Positions 23,665 through 34,395 of a DNA stretch of 64,000 nt are shown here, in pieces. Under the pieces are notes generated by a model. That model did not search any database, had not been told where the DNA came from, and was given only the letters and a program-made list of their open reading frames with translations. The DNA is taken from contig NC_091975.1 in the NCBI RefSeq assembly GCF_036711975.1, positions 15,254,501 through 15,318,500 on the forward strand, in the 5' to 3' direction. A program made the position numbers and the translations under genes. Source of the DNA: Onthophagus taurus (taxonomy: Eukaryota > Arthropoda > Insecta > Coleoptera > Scarabaeidae). Position 1 is the first letter of the stretch. The number at the start of each line of letters is the position of its first letter.

Positions 23665-23837
23665 CTTTCAATAAAACCAAAGTTTTTAGAAAGAAACTTT
23701 AAACTAATGTATTAATTTTTTATTCAAACGACAATGACAATGTGACGGACAAAAAGCAACATAACTTAAAACGGCGCCGAGATGTTTTTATAATACATGC
23801 TTATCCCTTCTCTAATGAGATGTCTGGTGGTACAACA
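23665..23837 (-). repeat. Short LTR (about 173 bp) of an antisense gypsy-like element
   Basis: On the minus strand it begins TGTTGTACCACC (23837), has TATTATAAAAACATC (TATA-like, plus 23782-23796), a GAATAAAAAATT poly(A)-signal-like sequence near 23725, and ends just before the primer-binding-site-like TGGCGCAGCCAG. Order and spacing fit an LTR promoter, terminator and tRNA primer site. No second LTR was found. Confidence 0.5.
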
Positions 23838-24056
23838 TTCTTCCTTTATTTCCAGAAATTTAGCATAGATGATGCTCGTGTTTTACGTAGCCGTCGTCGT
23901 CGTTAGGTTTTTAATGATTTATTGAAATCCCGTTTTATTGCGATTTTTTGAAAAATACTTTTCAATTTTGATTTTATTTATTTAATCCACTTCCGACTTC
24001 TTCTTCCATTTTGCGTCCTGTTTGATTTGATTACTTCAGTAGTTATGGTTAAGATG

Positions 24057-24995
24057 TCGAAAACGCTCGGTTTTTACGTTGTAGAAACGTATTTCCGAAA
24101 ATATCAGTTTTGGCCCTCCGCGCATGGACTTCGCGGTCTTGCACCAACAATTTTGATTGTTATAAACGTAATTTGGGTAATTTACCCGTTTATAATAGAA
24201 ATTATTGCAAGTGAGTGTTGCATAAAATTACTCGAGATATTTCTTATAATTGTTCTCTTTATGATTTTAGATTATAAGACGAATTTTGAAAAACTGTTAT
24301 TTCACGTGGAGTTAACTTCGATGGTAATATTATTCCTATGTCTCAATGTTCAATTATTGTGGAGTCGACGTCATTTAATCCAAACAACCGATTTATTGAG
24401 CGATTTGAGCTAATTTGGTGTTCCGCAAAGAATCAAAGTCATTGATACAAACGTTAAGAAGATGTTTAAAACGTTGCATTACAAAGCACTTGTTATGGCG
24501 TACCTAATTACGTACTCTATTTGCTTTGAGGCGAATTGCGTTAAATTTAAAAATACTAAACGTTGTTTAATGTTTGAATATTACTTCCCATTTCAATTAA
24601 AACACTGGCAAATAACATTAATAATGTTATATGTATACAATCAGTACTATTATTCATGTTATCCTCGGCATACGAATATTGTGTACTTATTCAGTGGAAT
24701 TATTGGTTGCACGTTTACAACATCTTATCGAAATAATAGATGGTATAAAATTAACAAGAAATAAGAAAAGAAATTTAAGAAAATTAAAACTTGTTGTTAT
24801 GTATCACCATGAAATATTTAGGTATTCTTATCTGAAAATTTATTTTAATATATCGACGAAGAGATGTTAATGATTTCAGAATGTACCAATTCGCAAATAC
24901 TCTTTGCACCCCTTTTCTAATTCCTACAAAAAATTTTGTTGCAATTTGTTTATCTGTGGGGATCACTGAATTTGTTCTGGTTTGAATCTCTATTT
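24057..24995 (+). pseudogene. Odorant-receptor-like gene, probably a pseudogene
   Basis: Hydrophobic protein with insect odorant-receptor layout: N-terminal segment (YVVETYFRKYQFWPSAHGLR), several membrane spans, YYFPFQLKHWQITLIMLYVYNQ (24585-24650, the loop and span region typical of these receptors), then VELLVARLQHLIEII, KLVVMYHHEIFRYSYLKIY, and YQFANTLCTPFLIPTKNFVA after 24885. A probable intron of 60 bp (24211-24270, GTGAGT...TTTTAG) is visible. Frames change near 24410, 24655 and 24870, and stops intervene, so I call it decayed. No C-terminal transmembrane-7 signature was identified with confidence. Insect ORs are odorant-gated channels in sensory neurons; the assignment rests on pattern, not alignment. 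Confidence 0.45.
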
Positions 24996-25208
24996 AATTT
25001 GTCTAATTTAATTAATACAACTGCTTTTAGAGAAAAGATCTAGCTTGTTTTTTCGTAATTGCAATTAACTTTGAGGCCTTCTTTCATAATCATACAATCG
25101 GACAGCAACTCACTACAGTTGTATGTCCCGAAACTCAACGTCAAGCTTGACTTTCAATTTCTGTAAATCCTGTATAATTTTATAAAAAGATTTTCTTGTT
25201 TTGAATAG

Positions 25209-25448
25209 GCTGGTGGTGTGGCGGATACTGTGTATAATTTAAATTGTATTTTACTATGTATGTCTCAGAATGAGATTAAAGTGGAGATTCCTGTAGTTCG
25301 CGAATTCTCGCACGCAGCGGCTGCAAATGTAAACATTTTTGTTTTGATATATTTGGTGATAATAAATATTGCTATTTTTAAGGAATGCAAGAAAGTGTAC
25401 GTTTTCTTTAATTGGATATTAACAGTTTTGAAGAAAAGAAACTTTTAA
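25209..25448 (+). CDS. Unrecognised short hydrophobic ORF or exon
   Basis: Open frame following an AG (TTTTGAATAG at 25200-25209), with one strongly hydrophobic stretch (NVNIFVLIYLVIINIAIF, about 25330-25380) and a basic end (KKRNF). It could be a further exon of the receptor-like locus 200 bp upstream, but I see no receptor C-terminal motif. Length and AT-richness also allow a chance ORF. Confidence 0.2.
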   Translation, partial: AGGVADTVYNLNCILLCMSQNEIKVEIPVVREFSHAAAANVNIFVLIYLVIINIAIFKECKKVYVFFNWILTVLKKRNF

Positions 25449-26699
25449 ACATTTTCATCACAAAATTATGGTACATGTTTAAATGTTTATTACCAATTTT
25501 TATTATAGGAAGAATAAATTAAACAACCAATTTTAACGTACTTAGCGAAAAGTAAAGCAATTTTTTATTTTGTTAATAGAATCCACATTACACAGTTAGT
25601 TAATACTCATCCAGACTATAATAGTCAATTATTTCGTTGGTGTAGTAGGCAAGGGGTTAATGTCGGGTGACCTCGGCCGATGCTACTTGTGGCCGAGACG
25701 CAGCAATGTGATGATCAGTTTCTTCGGAAAATCTGTGCAGGAAATGATGACAGCAATGTAATTATCAGTATCCGGTTGACATAATCCTCCGTTTGCAAGT
25801 GAGCTCGCCTTAATTGGATAAAATGAAACATATACAATTTTAATCAAAATAATCTGATGAACAGTACATCAGCAAATATGTACTGGAAACGATTATAGCA
25901 ATGTGTAGTAATTAAAAAATAAAATAAAATCAAAACTGTTGAATTTGTAAAACAAACATAACACGAAATTGTTTTAAATTATATCGGCTGTATAACTAAG
26001 AATAATGATACGATATTGTAATAATATTGAAGATGAATATTATAAAATGAATGATTTAATAGCAGCTTGTAATTTTTCGGTTGATTCCTTACTACTGTTT
26101 CATACCGCCAATATGGCCATGTCAAACGACATGGTAATTGTCATTGCAATTGTGGCACTGAATTATTTTCTATGACTTCTACAAACTTCAAGGGGTGATC
26201 CTTTAGTGAATTTTAAGGGTACTTTAATATATGAACCATGGGCGACTTCGGCTCCCCTAAGGAGCTACAACCCTCCTACAACAAAATGGCGGAAAATTGG
26301 TTTAATTTTTTATTCTCAAAAACCATAAACGCTAGGAAAATGAAATTTGGGGAATATGTTTAACTCATAATAGGGCACGTTTTGACCCTATTTGTACTTT
26401 CAACCTACCCTTCTAAATTACTAAACGTAACCACCCCCGTTCAATTTATGTCTAGACTTTTTTTATGAAGATGTTAAATACATTGGAAAATTTTGATTTA
26501 GATAAATGAAAATATCAAAAAACTTCTAAAACTTTTTTACCCCTCTGATATTAAAACTTAATAATTTGTGAGAAAAAAATTAATTAAGCAAACACTAACT
26601 GTTTAACTGTAGAGTAGTTAATCGAAAGTTAAAATAAATTTGTAATGAAAAAATCTTAGTAGGCTTTGCAATCTTTGTCAGAAATACCAATGAAATATC
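25449..26699. other. AT-rich intergenic DNA, no gene recognised
   Basis: No frame with coding character. A moderately GC-rich patch at 25640-25790 and a stretch at 26190-26460 with many short G/C runs (GGGTGATCC, CCACCCCCG) look like old interspersed repeat material, but I cannot name a family. Confidence 0.3.
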
Positions 26700-26945
26700 G
26701 GGATGAGCAGCCGGTGTAGCATGTTTGGCACCAACTTTAAACTTTCATTTACCAGCAATTTTTACGAAATTGTAGACTGTACTGAGAAGCTGATTTTCAA
26801 TAGATTTAGAATTTATTAAATTAGGAGCTAGCTTTGTAGTCCTATGCTTTGAAGCGTTATAAATTTTAGCTACATCATTCAAAAGATGTAACCATTTATG
26901 ATTCCCGTAAAGACTAAAGTATTCATAGAGCCTTCTGTTTTATCT
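26700..26945 (-). pseudogene. Polinton integrase remnant
   Basis: Aligns base by base, with many substitutions, to the integrase gene at 48297-48490 in the same orientation: both contain ACCAGCAATTTT/ACCGGCAATTTT, TTTTCAATAGATTTAGAATTTATT/TTTTCTACAGATTTCGAATTTATT and GTAACCATTTATGATT-CCGTAAAGACTAAA. On the minus strand this corresponds to the region after the catalytic glutamate (SLYGNHKWLHLL...). It is a fragment of about 80 codons with no catalytic core. It marks the left part of the first Polinton zone. Confidence 0.75.
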
Positions 26946-27275
26946 GACCAACCGCTTTTATCGGCACCGATACTTTTTTGAACTGAAAAGCGGATGGATG
27001 GGTAAAACAGGTTGGTTTCTGATCAAATTATGCCGTTGACGGATGGAATTCTTATAGTTACTGGGGACGTTAAGGATTGTCACAGGTTGTTATATAAACT
27101 GTTTTAATAGATAAATTTTAACAGGCCGGTTTTAACCGATCTGTTTTATCTGACCAACCACTTTTATCGGCACCGATACTTTTTCGAACTGAAAAGCGGT
27201 TGGATGGGTAAAACTGATTGGTTTCTGATCAAATTATATAGTTGCCGGATGGAATTCTTATAGTTACTGGGGATG
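26935..27275. repeat. Two direct 135-bp repeats, each containing a long hairpin
   Basis: CTGTTTTATCTGACCAACC starts at 26935 and 27141 (206-bp period) and the copies run for about 135 bp each. Within each, CTGTTTTATCTGACCAACCGCTTTT pairs imperfectly with the downstream GAAAAGCGGTTGGATGGGTAAAAC, around a loop that itself holds the perfect inverted repeat ATCGG-CA-CCGAT. It follows the integrase remnant immediately. It could be a small palindromic transposon or a folded element; family not recognised. Confidence 0.7.
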
Positions 27276-27654
27276 CTCTACGGACTGTGGAGGATATGGT
27301 TGGAACAAACCCCATTAAAACAAGGAACCATACATCTGAACATTTGCTTCAAGAGCAATATATACCAGTAACAACCCCTTTAGAAAAAACAAATTCGAGA
27401 CACCATGTATATATATAAACCATTGAGTGGTGAGGTGTCGGTAATCATAAACTAATAGGATATCCACATTGATAAAAAAATGTGGTCAGCCACAGAGAAA
27501 AACAACTGTGCAGGTGCAGGACGTTATAGACAAACAGGACATCCACAATGATAAAATGTGGTTAACCGTGGAAAAACTACATATAACAATGGAACAACTA
27601 CCACTGACTATACATATATGACGTCCATGCTATGCACACACATTAGTTACCATC
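27276..27654. other. Intergenic DNA with a short degenerate duplication
   Basis: Holds two related stretches: GGATATCCACATTGATAAAA followed by ATGTGGTCAGCCAC (about 27459-27500), and GGACATCCACAATGATAAAATGTGGTTAACC (about 27537-27567). An open stretch of about 46 codons at 27274-27415 is unrecognised. ATATATA motifs at 27410-27418 and 27611-27618 lie upstream of the ORF at 27655 and could be promoter elements. Confidence 0.3.
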
Positions 27655-28170
27655 ATGACATTCAGACGTACGGCAGTTGTAGATATTCAAGGTGTTCTAG
27701 TCGATTCAGAATTTGAAGCCAGAGAAGTCACTCTCATAGATTTAGACACATCCCACACGTTACATCTACATCTTCAGTCAAGCAAACCATTCCGAGCGCT
27801 GAGTGAAAAGGACCAGAAGTCTTGTAGATATTTAGAACATCATCATCGATTGGATTTTAACGATGGCTGGATCAGTCAAGGTATGAGTTTGAAGCTGCTG
27901 GATGATACCATCTCAAACTATGATATGATCTATGTGAAGGGGAACCAGAAGGCACATTTTTTGGAAAAACGCCCATGCCATCCAAATCGATGTTGTAGGA
28001 ATTTAAATATTATCGACCTATCACTAGAAAAATGTAATGTAGCCGAAGAGATTAAATTCAATGTTTCGTTAGATGCATGTTGGTGTCATAACGGGTCCCC
28101 AGCCGTATGTTCTCAAAACAACGCATTGATATTACAAAATTACTTAAACCATTCAAAATGTATACTGTAA
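27655..28170 (+). CDS. Unassigned 171-aa protein, possible nuclease-like fold
   Basis: Complete ORF from ATG 27655 to TAA 28168. It starts FRRTAVVDIQGVLVDSEFEA, has HHHRLDFNDGWISQG in the middle, IYVKGNQKAHFLEK later, and a Cys/His-rich end (CHPNRCC, CWCHNGSPAVC). An N-terminal hydrophobic-D strand with later conserved H/D and K-G..K motifs recalls small RNase H-fold exonuclease-like proteins I associate with insect mobile elements, but that is from memory and unverified. Its stop overlaps the next ORF start by 13 bp, a compact viral-style arrangement. It sits between the integrase remnant and polymerase of Maverick 1. Confidence 0.5.
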   Translation: MTFRRTAVVDIQGVLVDSEFEAREVTLIDLDTSHTLHLHLQSSKPFRALSEKDQKSCRYLEHHHRLDFNDGWISQGMSLKLLDDTISNYDMIYVKGNQKAHFLEKRPCHPNRCCRNLNIIDLSLEKCNVAEEIKFNVSLDACWCHNGSPAVCSQNNALILQNYLNHSKCIL

Positions 28171-29048
28171 AATTGAATATATTTTGTAAACTCTTCGACT
28201 TTCTTTCATTCATCCCCAACATTCGACCCAATTTAAATTTAAATCATCAGGATATGTTAGCTGAAGGTCTATCCCCCTTTCAAAATTACTATAATCTCCC
28301 TATAACAGGGGAAGCTGATAAGGATACATTAAAGCTACTGTCAAAACCCCGATGTGGTAATTGGGATAACAACAACAATAAGGTCAACATCAACAATAAG
28401 GTCAACATCAGTCTCAAATGTAAACGTCTCCCATATGTGATGTGGATGGAAAGTTTTCAGCATTTTTAATTTACAATAAAATAGTCTATGTTTTCTTTAA
28501 GCAGTGGGTTTGGTTAATTGATCTAAAGACTAAAAAACCGATTCAATCTGAACCTGTAAATATTTTAGATTGGATACAGCTCTTGAGAGGGGATTTAGAC
28601 AATAGCGACTATAAGTATGTAGTGTCAGTAGATTCAAATGGCCTATTCACATTTATTATCAAAAATGAAATATATATATAATTGAAATTAAGAGTTTAAC
28701 TGTAAGGTATAAATATAGATTTTCTGAAACTGAATTAGGTTTAACTGATGCAAGTAAAATTAGAGGTGTGGTTGCCAATAATTACGGTTTGACATATATC
28801 TTTTTCGATAAACATTATATCATCCAGGTAGATGAGTACTTTACAGAAGAAAAAAGACTATAATGTCTGCAGATGAAGTCTTTCCGGGAATTTCAAACAA
28901 CTTCAGTGGTGTATATAAAACGCATGATGGCTTATTAAATTTCTTTGTTGGGGATATAATTATCCGTTACAATGAATATTTAAAAGAGGTTTTGAGTAGT
29001 TCGAAAAAGGAACTATCTTTATTAGATATATCTTGTCCCTATAATTGA
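28158..29048 (+). pseudogene. Matrix metalloproteinase-like: prodomain plus hemopexin repeats, no catalytic domain
   Basis: From ATG 28158 a hydrophobic start (possible signal peptide) leads to a peptidoglycan-binding-like prodomain: LSPFQNYYNLPITGEADKDT followed by PRCGNWD (28347-28367), the cysteine-switch motif that keeps MMP zymogens latent. The zinc-binding HExxH...H expected next is absent; instead a short Asn/Lys repeat region runs into hemopexin-type blades: IYNKIVYVFFKQWVWLIDLK (28470), LTYIFFDKHYIIQVDEYF (28790) and GLLNFFVGDIIIRYNEYL (28930). The blades fall in three different frames, one shift lying at a (TA)n run at 28670-28680. It overlaps the upstream ORF. A decayed or never catalytic MMP relative; MMPs cleave extracellular matrix and some insect DNA viruses carry them. 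Confidence 0.65.
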
Positions 29049-29415
29049 TTAACTCAAATATATATTGTCCACAATAATTTCATCAAATATCCCAATTCCA
29101 GCGGAAAATTAAATGTTATGTATCAAATGTGATTAAATCTATGTAACAACAAACTTATTTAGGTTCCTATGTAAATTAATTTTAAATAAAAAATTTTCCA
29201 CTTGTTTATACATTTGTGGTTTTTTGTTTTTGAAGTAGAATTAATCATCTCGACCAACTGTTATCTGTTTTTTTTCACCGCAATTATCTCCAACTTGTTT
29301 ATTATTTAAAGACAATGGATATATAAAGGATGTTCTCGTTACCGAAAAGTAAATAGCATTTGTTACTTTTATAAAACCTTTTTATTTCCGAAAGTGAAAA
29401 GAAAAAACTCTAAAC
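29049..29415. other. Spacer upstream of polymerase B
   Basis: AT-rich, non-coding. TATATAAAGGATG at about 29319 and TTTTATAAAACC at about 29369 are TATA-like and lie within 100 bp of the polymerase start at 29416, so one may be its promoter. No Polinton terminal repeat is visible here. Confidence 0.3.
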
Positions 29416-32400
29416 ATGTTTATTTGTGAGTTCTGTCAAGTGTCTTTTACGGCGAAACATAATCTTGACAGGCATATGCGAGGTAAACATGGCCAAACTA
29501 ATTTCGATTGTACCGTGTGTGGAGAAAAATTTTCAAGACGAGATAACTTGAACGTACATCTGAAACGATCTCATGGGTTATCTATGAAACGTCAAGCACC
29601 ACCACCACCATTACCATCAACCATCAAACATTGATCAAATTTAGAGATGGAAGTTCCAACACCAACACCATCAACATCACCACCACTAGGTAATAAACGT
29701 CATCGATATTCAGCACGTCCAGAGTCCATGATCGAAAACGAGGGAAGGATATGTCAAGTTTGTGGCGATTTACTACCATCACTTATTTCGCTTGAATGCC
29801 ATCTTAGAACTGAGCATGTTGAAATAATCGATGATAATGTTAAAAAATTTAAGTCTTGCTATAAAAATAGGGTAGTTTGCTATAGAATTGATGGAGCTCA
29901 ACCTGATGATGATATACCGTCATATCTATTGAAATGTTGTGAAACAGTTAATCGACTGATTGAACAACATCTCAATAGGAATGGTTCGGTAAAAGCTCAG
30001 ATTGAGTTATTAGCAAATTATATTAAGTCCGGATTTGATGATGATGACGGGAATGAGGAAATTATTATGTCGGAGAAAAATTTTAATACAAAATTTAGAA
30101 TTATTACTGCCACCACTGTGTTGAATGAGGTTTATGATGAGATGACTCGGGATATTCTAACTGAAAACGAAGAGTTTCAGGAGCGTGGGTCGGGGTGGGC
30201 TTTCCACTCCATATCTCACCTGCTCCTAAATATCAATAAATTTGAACCCATACCCGGGTCATCATATATTCGTTTACCTCATGATATCGAAAAGAAAAAG
30301 GCATGCATCAATATTAAGAACTATGAAGATGATGCATGTCTAGCGTGGTGTTTGATGGCAGCTCTTTATCCCGCAAATCATAGTCAAGACCGGACTTCAA
30401 GCTACCCTCACTATAGTGAAACACTTAATTTACAAGGTATTAGATTCCCCGTTATTTTAAAAGACATTGTTAAAGTGGAAAAGTTAAATAATTCATATAA
30501 ATTTACTTTATTTATATGAAACCGGCGGGAAAGGTCATTTTGTATTAATTAAGAACCTATCCAGGCTTATATCACGTCAGTTTTCACACCATGAGCATTC
30601 TATACACCTTTGTGATGGATGTTTAACCCGATTTTCATCTGCTGAAAAATTAATTACACATCAGAATCACGATTGTAATCATATAAAGACAATTGTTCCC
30701 ACGATAAATTTAAAATCAAAACCTAATTATTTTGGCTTACACACTCCCGAAAATATTTTATCATTTATCAACTATAAATTCACACAGATGGTGCCGTTTG
30801 TTATATATGCAGACTTCGAATCGACTCTACAACCCATCGATTTTTGTGAGCCCAATTCATCTAAATCTTTTACCGAAAAAGTTGAGATGCATCAACCCTA
30901 CAGTTTCGCTTATTATATCGTTTCCACGATTGATAGCAGTTTTAATAAATTTGAAACGTATACAGGACTTGATACATCTCACGTTTTTATCACTAAATTA
31001 ATCGATGATGTTAAATTTATTTATAATAAATACTTGAAAACCGTAAAACCAATGATACCTTTAAGAACCGATGAGCAACGCAATTTCGATTCAGCTGAAA
31101 ATTGTTATATTTGTCAAAATCCTTTCACATCTGACCAGATTAAGGTACGTGATCATTGTCATATTAGCGGTAAATACCGGGGACCTGCCCATACAAATTG
31201 TAATCTAAATTTCAAACTTCCAAATTCTATTCCAATATTCTTTCATAATTTTAGCGGTTACGATTGTCATTTATTTATTAAAGCATTTATTTAACAATAA
31301 AGAAAAATATATCGGTTTCAGTAAAAGAGTGTTTGTCGATAAATTAATCAATGAAGATAAAATTGTTGAAAATATTTTTTTGAAATTAAGATTTGTTGAT
31401 TCGTTTAGATTTATGGTATCTTCATTAGACACTTTAGCCGGCAACCTCGAAATAAATGACTTTATCAATATACGTAAATTCTTTCCACACCCCGAACATT
31501 TTAAATTGTTAACGAAAAAGGGTATATTTCCATACAATTATATAACCTCTTTCGACAAACTAAATGATACATCACTACCACCTAAAAGCATGTTTTACAA
31601 CAAATTAAATTTAGAAGACATAAGCGATGAGCAATATTCGCACGCTCAATGTGTGTGGAAAGAATTTAATTGTCAAAATTTGAAACAATATTCCGACTTG
31701 TATTTAAAGACTGATGTTCTTTTATTGACTGATGTATTTGAAAAATTCAGGCAAGTTTGTTTTAAAACTTACGATTTAGATCCCGCGCATTGTTATACGG
31801 CACCGGGACTATTTTGGGATGCCATGTTGAAATTCACCAAAATTAAATTAGAATTGTTGACGGATATAGATCAAGTTCATTTTATTAAGAAAGGTATCCG
31901 TGGAGGTATTTCTCAATGCTTCCTACGGTACGCTAAAGCTAATAATAAATATATGGATGATTATAACCCCAATTTACCATAATCGCATTTAATGTATTGG
32001 GACGCGAATAATTTGTATGGATGGGCGATGTCGCAATATTTACCGGTTTCCAATTTCAAGTGGTTAGATGATACCCAAATTCTAAATTTTAATTTTAATA
32101 ATATATCAGATACTTCAGATTACAGTTACATTTTAGATGTAGATATCGAATACCCCGAGTATTTGCATGATACGCATAATGATTTACCTTTTTTATGTGA
32201 AAACATTTTACCACCTAACGGTAGATGTGAAAGCGATAAATGATTGATTCCAAATTTATTTAATAAAACAAATTATGTTGTGCATTATAGAAATTTAAAG
32301 CAGGCCGTTGCTCACGGTCTTAAAGTTTCTAAAATTAATAGAGTTTTATCGTTCAGACAGTCTACCTGGTTGAAATCTTACATCGATAAGAATACAGCAT

Positions 32401-33303
32401 TACGCCAATCCGCTAATAATTCTTTTGAAAAAGATTTTTTCAAGTTAATGAATAATGCAGTTTTTGGTAAAACCATGGAAAATGTAGATAAACGAGTCGA
32501 TGTAAGATTAGTGACCAGTTGGGATGATGTTCATACTAGCGAAATCTCCGGTCGTCCTCGTTTAGGAGCTCGAAGTTTAATTGCGAAATTAAATTTTAAA
32601 AGCATAAGCATATTCACAGAAACGTTTTCGGCAATTCAAATGGATCGTCTCCATGTCGTTTACGATAAACCTCTATATGTTGGTTTTACGGTTTTAGAAT
32701 TGTCTAAATTGTTAATGTATAATTTTTATTATGATTTCTTAAAACCAAAGTACGGTGAATCTATTCGCTTATGTTACATGGATACCGATAGCTTCACCGT
32801 ACTAATTGATTCCGATGATGTTTATAGAGACGTGAAATTGAATTTAGATAAATTTGACACATCGAACTACAGTCCTGATAATCAGTTTGACATAGCGTTA
32901 CATAATAAAGCTGTTTTGGATAAAATGAAAGACGACAATTGCGGAAACATAATGGTTGAATTTATCGGTTTGAGGTCTAAAGTGTATGCGAATAGGGTCG
33001 CTGATGGTCGGGTTACAAAGAAATCTAAAGGTGTTAAGAAAGCTATTGTTAAACAACATATCTTTTCAAAATTATTTAGATTGTTTAAATTCAAAATCGG
33101 TTTTATTTAAAAAACAAACGTTATTTAGAAGTTTCAATCATAACATATTTACAGCATTACAAAATAAATTGGTTCTATCACCAAATGACTCCAAGCGATA
33201 TATTTGTAATAATGGAATTAATACATTCGCTTGGGGTCATTATAGTATTAATGACGATAGTACATACTTTAATTTTAAGTTAATTTATTCGTATTTATTG
33301 TAA
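29416..33303 (+). pseudogene. Polinton protein-primed DNA polymerase B, inactivated
   Basis: N-terminal C2H2 fingers (CEFCQVSFTAKHNLDRHMRGKH, then a second, and CQVCGDLLPSLISLECHLRTEH at 29755) precede the long insect-Polinton N-region (GSGWAFHSISHLLLNINKF). Polymerase motifs: exonuclease I IYADFES (30806), exonuclease II FSGYDCHLF (31250), exonuclease III YSDLYLKTDVLLLTD (31690), motif A MYWDANNLYGWAMSQ (31992), motif B KLMNNAVFGKTMEN (32440) and motif C CYMDTDSF (32774). Lesions: in-frame TGA at 29632, a deletion/frameshift at about 30515 and another at about 31290, TAA at 31980, TGA at 32241 and a frameshift near 33060. Would replicate the element from a terminal protein if intact. It reads roughly colinear with the diverged copy at 43481-47594. 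Confidence 0.93.
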
Positions 33304-33372
33304 TTTATTGAAAAGTTCTCGATGGTTTAATTGTTTATTCGCTTTACTTTCTGTTTACATCACACTTTAGCT

Positions 33373-33540
33373 ATGGTTCAAATCTCATTGGTAAGTATGT
33401 TAATTTACACCATCGAGTTTTTTTTTATTGTTTTAATTCAATTGCAGGATTTTAAAGTCTATATACCTAAACGTTATGAAAATGAGATTTTAAAGGACGA
33501 TACGTTTCCAATTTTAAAATCTTCAACCAATTCTTTGTGA
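33373..33540 (+). CDS. Small accessory ORF with a 57-bp intron, partial
   Basis: ATG at 33373, six codons, then GTAAGTATG...TTGCAG (33391-33447), a textbook short intron; splicing keeps frame and gives MVQISL joined to DFKVYIPKRYENEILKDD, stop 33538. Retaining the intron also leaves the frame open. The [F]-x-V-[YF]-[IL]-PKR motif recurs in the ORF at 36962 (FIVFLPKRIAEVISDAE), so this looks like a short relative or broken copy of that family, which I know as a frequent unassigned Polinton neighbour. Duplicated at 36424-36591. Confidence 0.5.
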   Translation: MVQISLVSMLIYTIEFFFIVLIQLQDFKVYIPKRYENEILKDDTFPILKSSTNSL

Positions 33541-33822
33541 ATTTAAGACTGAAAAAAGAATTCATGTATTTGAGCTTTACGGGATGTTGCCCATCGAAAT
33601 CATATTGAGATTGTGGAGAACATGGTTTACCAACCATTGGGATGTGTTGGGAACACTTAGGATCGATTTATTTTTTATACTGTGAGTAATTTCTATTGTT
33701 TCTCGAATTTTCCTTTTGATAATTTTATTTTTTTAAATTTTATCAACAGTTGTTATTGGAAATTTGTTTATCTAGAGAGATGTTATTGCGTCTAACCACA
33801 TTATTTTTTTTTGCGGTTACAG
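33541..33822. other. Non-coding end of segment A with intron-like sequence
   Basis: Contains GTGAGTAATTT at 33681 and acceptor-like ends TTTATCAACAG (33750) and TTTTTTTGCGGTTACAG (33821). In copy A' the last AG is followed by an open frame leading into the ORF at 36962, so part of this is probably an intron of that gene. In this copy the downstream exon is replaced by segment B. Confidence 0.4.
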
Positions 33823-34280
33823 TCTTGATAAAAAAAAGATTCATACATTAATTTATTTTATTTTAATAAAAAATCATGTATACTTACATCGCTTGATGAA
33901 AAGAACGTTAAAATCTAATTGCAGTGGGTACTGAATGATAGGATGTGAATGATAAAAAATTATCGTAGATATTAGGATACAAACGTTCGAATAATAAAGT
34001 TATGCTTACCAACAAAAAATAAGATTTAAAATAGAAGGAGCTATAGGAATGAAAAAAACAGATTAGCAACAATATATGCAAAGGAAAAGAAGGCTATACT
34101 TACCAGAAAAAAGTCGCCGAGATAACGAAGTTATCAAAACTGATCGAACTGATCAAACAAAAAATGGAAGTGATCAGAATTTTAGATTACAACTCCGAAT
34201 CCCCACTCCCATCCCTACTCTTCCATCTCCACTTTTGGGAGGAGCCTGAGGAGGAGCGTGGGAGGAGCTTCAATAAACAA

Positions 34281-34395
34281 TCCTTTTCCTTTTTCTTTTT
34301 TTCTTCTTTTTCTTCCTCTTTTTTTCTTCTTTTTTTCCTTTTTTTCTCTTCTTTCCTTCTTCTTCTCTTCCTTTTTCTTGATTTTTCTTTTCAAT
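34281..34395 (+). repeat. Polypyrimidine tract (T/C only)
   Basis: About 115 bp of nearly pure T and C on the plus strand (pure A/G on the minus). It lies downstream of the minus-strand 147-codon ORF and also occurs in the second copy at 39998-40112. It makes spurious Phe/Ser- and Lys/Glu-rich frames on the two strands. Such a strand-biased tract can form triplex or slip during replication; any function is unknown. Confidence 0.8.

Larger units (their letters stand above)
32328..33822. repeat. Segment A, first copy (1.5-kb duplication)
   Basis: Matches 35379-36873 at a constant offset of 3051 bp with almost no differences (one seen: ATATTCACAG at 32607 versus ATATACACAG). It holds the C-terminal half of polymerase B, the small spliced ORF and about 280 bp beyond. 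Left edge falls inside polymerase coding DNA (after AAAGT, before TTCTAAAATTAATAG); right edge falls at GCGGTTACAG|T, a splice-acceptor-like site. Confidence 0.95.

Noticed and set aside
32882..33094. Minus-strand 70-codon ORF (also 35933-36145)
   Set aside because: Exact antisense of polymerase B motif C region; duplicated only because segment A is.
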